Of a DNA stretch of 7,012 nucleotides, positions 4,676-7,012 are shown one piece after another; the stretch's first letter is position 1, and each line of letters begins with the position of its first letter. The notes beneath the pieces are model-generated. The model did no database searches, was not told the DNA's origin, and saw only the letters and a program-made list of their open reading frames with translations. The DNA lies in NCBI GenBank assembly GCA_017619985.1, contig JAFZRG010000170.1, forward strand, positions 1-7,012, read 5' to 3'. The DNA is from Bacillota bacterium. GTDB lineage: Bacteria; Bacillota; Clostridia; Peptostreptococcales; Anaerovoracaceae. Position numbers and translations under genes: made by a program.

Positions 4676-6061
4676 ATGTCTATATTAGCGGCTTTTATGG
4701 TCCCTCACCCGCCCATGATCGTCCCTGCGGTCGGCATGGGAAGCGAGGAGCAGGTGAGAGAGACGTCGCGGGCGTACGAGCAGGTCGCGGAAGAGATCGC
4801 GGCGCTGAAGCCCGGGACCATCATCATCACCAGTCCGCACAGCGTGATGTACGCGGACTATTTCCATATCTCTCCCGGCAGCAGTGCGAAGGGTTCGCTG
4901 CGGCGTTTCCGCGCGCCGGAAGTGAAGTTTTCGGAAGAATATGACACGGATCTTGTAAAGCGGATCTGCGAACTGGCCGACGCGGAAGGATTTCCTGCGG
5001 GAACGCTCGGAGAAAGGGACGCCGAACTGGATCACGGCACGATGGTGCCCCTGTGGTTCATACGGAATGCGTATAAGGGCGGGAAAATCGTGCGGATCGG
5101 CCTGTCCGGTCTTCCCTTCACCGATCATTACCGCCTGGGACAGATCATCGCCCGCGCTGTTGCTGACACCGGCAGGCGCACCGTACTGGTCGCCAGCGGT
5201 GATCTGTCGCACAAACTGCAGACCTACGGACCTTACGGGTTCGCCCCGGAGGGACCCGAATACGACCGCCGCATCATGGACGTTTGCGCCCGGGCGGCGT
5301 TCGGAGAGCTGTTCGATTTCGATGAAAATTTCTGCGAAAAGGCGGCGGAGTGCGGCCACCGTTCGTTCGTGATCATGGCAGGCGCCTTCGACGGCCAGCA
5401 GGTAAAGGCGACGGCCTTGTCTCATCAGGACGTCACGGGTGTGGGCTACGGGATCTGCACGTTCTATCCGGAAGGATCGGATGAAAACAGGCGTTTCCTG
5501 GACGCTTACGAAAAGAAACTCGAGGCGGAATCTCTGGTGAAAGCGGAAAAGAGCGACCTCTACGTCAGGCTGGCCAGAGCTTCCGTGGAATCCTGGGTGA
5601 AGGCCCGCAGGCGCATTTCCGTGCCGGACGGTCTGCCGGAGGAAATGCTGTCCGACCGCGCCGGCGCCTTCGTCTCCATCCATGAGAACGGACGGCTGCG
5701 CGGGTGCATCGGCACCATAGGCCCGACGGAGGACTGCATCGCGGAGGAGATCATCCAGAACGCGATCAGCGCCTCTTCCCGCGACCCGCGGTTTTCGCCC
5801 ATCACGGAGAAGGAACTGAAGAGCCTGGAGATCAGCGTCGACATCCTCGGAGAACCGGAACCTGTCGATTCGCCCGATGCGCTGAACGTAAAGGAATACG
5901 GCGTCATCGTGAGCTGCGGCGGCAGGCGCGGCCTGCTGCTCCCGAACCTGGACGGCGTGGACACTGTGGAAGATCAGATCCGCATCGCGCGTCAGAAGGG
6001 AGGTATCCGCGAGACCGATCCGTACACGCTGCAGCGCTTCCGGGTCGTCCGGCATTATTGA
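4676..6061 (+). CDS. AmmeMemoRadiSam protein: extradiol dioxygenase/MEMO-like domain fused to AMMECR1 domain (AmrB-AmrA fusion)
   Basis: The 461-residue protein has two domains. Residues 1-268 form a class III extradiol dioxygenase (LigB/MEMO-like) domain with HPP (His11), SPH (His55), LDHGTMVPLW (about 119-128) and SGDLSHK (174-180, His179). Glu225 near AECGHRS is a candidate third metal ligand. Residues from about 285 to 461 form an AMMECR1 domain, with the hallmark LRGCIGTIGP (341-350) and SSRDPRFSPI (367-376). The dioxygenase ligands look intact, whereas human MEMO1 differs at metal positions. Function is unknown; the family is defined by co-occurrence with a radical SAM enzyme, which is encoded next. 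ATG 4676 is chosen because GGAGGA (4661-4666) lies 9 nt upstream. An in-frame GTG at 4655 would overlap the asparaginase stop and precede that site. A charged linker (about 268-295) joins the domains. Confidence 0.92.
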   Translation: MSILAAFMVPHPPMIVPAVGMGSEEQVRETSRAYEQVAEEIAALKPGTIIITSPHSVMYADYFHISPGSSAKGSLRRFRAPEVKFSEEYDTDLVKRICELADAEGFPAGTLGERDAELDHGTMVPLWFIRNAYKGGKIVRIGLSGLPFTDHYRLGQIIARAVADTGRRTVLVASGDLSHKLQTYGPYGFAPEGPEYDRRIMDVCARAAFGELFDFDENFCEKAAECGHRSFVIMAGAFDGQQVKATALSHQDVTGVGYGICTFYPEGSDENRRFLDAYEKKLEAESLVKAEKSDLYVRLARASVESWVKARRRISVPDGLPEEMLSDRAGAFVSIHENGRLRGCIGTIGPTEDCIAEEIIQNAISASSRDPRFSPITEKELKSLEISVDILGEPEPVDSPDALNVKEYGVIVSCGGRRGLLLPNLDGVDTVEDQIRIARQKGGIRETDPYTLQRFRVVRHY

Positions 6062-6079
6062 TCATCGAAAGGACATCCT

Positions 6080-6928
6080 ATGGCACAGTGCGGCGTCTGC
6101 TTCCGGCATTGCAAAATCGAAGAGGGTTCCCTCGGCTTCTGCGGCGCGAGGACCGCGAAGAGCGGCAGAGTCGAGGCATATAACTACGGCAGGATCACGG
6201 GGCTGGCGCTCGATCCCATCGAGAAGAAGCCCCTGAACCGGTTCCATCCCGGCAGCCTCATCCTCTCCGCGGGCAGTTTCGGCTGCAATCTGCGCTGCCC
6301 GTTCTGCCAGAACTGCGATATCTCCTGGTCGGAAGAGGCGAAGCGTCACGCCGAAACGGCGGAAACGCTGACCTCGGAAGAACTGGTCAGCCTGGCAGAT
6401 CGCCTGAGGATCCGCGGCAACATCGGCATCGCGTTCACGTATAACGAGCCCCTCATCGGATACGAATTCGTGCGGGATACGGCAAAACTGGCGAAGGAAA
6501 GAGACCTGAAAACGGTCATGGTCACGAACGGGACTGCGGAACGGGCTGTCCTGGACGAACTTTCGCCTTATATCGATGCCATGAACATCGACCTGAAGGG
6601 CTTCACCGACCGCTATTACGGCAAAGTCCTCGGCGGCAGTCTGCAGCAGGTGATGGCGTTCATCGAAGAAGCGGTAAAACACTGCCACGTGGAACTGACC
6701 ACGCTGATCGTCCCCGGCGAAAACGACAGCGAAGAGGAGATGCGCGAGCTGTCCGCCTGGGTCAGCGCGCTGAAAAACCCGGACGGCGCGGACGTTCCGC
6801 TCCACATCAGTTGCTTCTTCCCGCGGTTCCATATGACGGACCGGCAGGCGACGGACGTCGGCAAGGTCTATCGCCTGGCGGAAGTGGCGAGAGAAAACCT
6901 CGAATTTGTCTATACGGGAAACTGTTGA
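6080..6928 (+). CDS. amrS: AmmeMemoRadiSam system radical SAM enzyme (AmrS)
   Basis: The 282-residue protein is a radical SAM enzyme with the 4Fe-4S motif C-x3-C-x2-C at Cys69, Cys73 and Cys76 (GCNLRCPFCQNC). Family landmarks surround it: an N-terminal cysteine cluster CGVCFRHC with Cys21, LDPIEKKPLNRFHPGS (44-59), TYNEP (residues about 119-123) and MNIDLKGF (residues about 168-175). It was once annotated as a pyruvate-formate-lyase activase homologue, but its partner is the AMMECR1/MEMO protein encoded 18 nt upstream. Its substrate is not known to me. AAAGGA (6068-6073) lies 6 nt before the ATG. The protein ends at EFVYTGNC. Longer relatives, as I recall them, continue past this point with a CPxCG-like tail, so this is a short form; it is not obviously broken. 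It is the last gene of the cluster, and a new promoter begins right after it. Confidence 0.92.
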   Translation: MAQCGVCFRHCKIEEGSLGFCGARTAKSGRVEAYNYGRITGLALDPIEKKPLNRFHPGSLILSAGSFGCNLRCPFCQNCDISWSEEAKRHAETAETLTSEELVSLADRLRIRGNIGIAFTYNEPLIGYEFVRDTAKLAKERDLKTVMVTNGTAERAVLDELSPYIDAMNIDLKGFTDRYYGKVLGGSLQQVMAFIEEAVKHCHVELTTLIVPGENDSEEEMRELSAWVSALKNPDGADVPLHISCFFPRFHMTDRQATDVGKVYRLAEVARENLEFVYTGNC

Positions 6929-6932
6929 ATAG

Positions 6933-6960
6933 TTACAAACCTGCAGTTTTTTGATAAAAT
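6933..6960 (+). promoter_or_regulatory. Promoter for the gene starting at 6999
   Basis: TTACAA (6933-6938), a 16-bp spacer and TAAAAT (6955-6960) form a sigma-A-like promoter. TGA (6952-6954) directly before the -10 gives an extended TGn motif. It lies in the A/T-rich gap right after amrS. No terminator hairpin is visible between the amrS stop and this promoter, so read-through from the upstream cluster is also possible. Confidence 0.55.
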
Positions 6961-6998
6961 ATATTGGTTAGAGAAATTTCGACAGAAAGGATCCACCC

Positions 6999-7012
6999 AT
7001 GGACTATCCCAA
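6999..7012 (+). CDS. Start of a gene cut by the window end
   Basis: ATG at 6999 is preceded by AGAAAGGA (6984-6991) at 7 nt spacing, as good a ribosome binding site as those of the cluster genes. Only M-D-Y-P and two bases of the next codon are in the window, so the product cannot be named. Confidence 0.6.

Noticed and set aside
4685..6055. 456-residue minus-strand open frame opposite the AmrB-AmrA fusion
   Set aside because: It is a shadow caused by codon bias in a G+C-rich gene; the + strand encodes two recognised domains over the same span.
6062..6832. 256-residue minus-strand open frame opposite amrS
   Set aside because: The + strand carries an intact radical SAM motif and family landmarks, while the minus product has none.

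Overview
The window most likely comes from a Gram-positive, Clostridia-like (Bacillota) chromosome, possibly a gut anaerobe. The grounds are strong GGAGG/AAAGGA-type ribosome binding sites at 5-9 nt spacing, sigma-A-like promoters, a tRNA-Glu with encoded CCA, a fused MEMO/AMMECR1 protein and a radical SAM enzyme. This is inferred from style; no species marker is present. Every gene I support lies on the + strand.

Layout. Bases 1-88 are the end of a gene, perhaps an HpcH/HpaI-type aldolase. A promoter (119-148) then drives tRNA-Glu(CTC) at 168-242, which is followed at once by a textbook terminator (243-284). Bases 294-426 hold a GC-rich palindromic element. Its left end is an inverted copy of the tRNA T-arm/acceptor end, and its right end is an exact 19-base direct copy of the tRNA 3' end including CCA. 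A second long hairpin (431-478) follows. Bases 479-597 hold no gene that I can see. Next comes an A+T-richer pair: an AAA_14/DUF4143 ATPase (671-1972) with its own extended -10 promoter and a 12-bp palindrome in its leader, and an unrecognised small protein (2042-2500). The composition change and the position beside a tRNA with an att-like repeat suggest an acquired islet.

From 2556 the sequence is visibly more G+C-rich, and four genes are packed with gaps of 12-18 nt: an M20-family hydrolase (2556-3629), a ReAV-type asparaginase (3642-4658), a fused extradiol dioxygenase/MEMO-like plus AMMECR1 protein (4676-6061) and the matching radical SAM enzyme AmrS (6080-6928). The last two make up the AmmeMemoRadiSam system, a conserved set whose chemistry I do not know to be settled. 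Two amide-hydrolysing families sitting in the same apparent operon is a possible clue to its substrate. A new promoter (6933-6960) and the first codons of another gene (from 6999) close the window.

The points most worth a second look are the tRNA-derived nested palindrome, the M20 enzyme with Gly332 where the family's last metal-binding His is expected, the AmmeMemoRadiSam/asparaginase/M20 linkage, and the orphan protein at 2042-2500.
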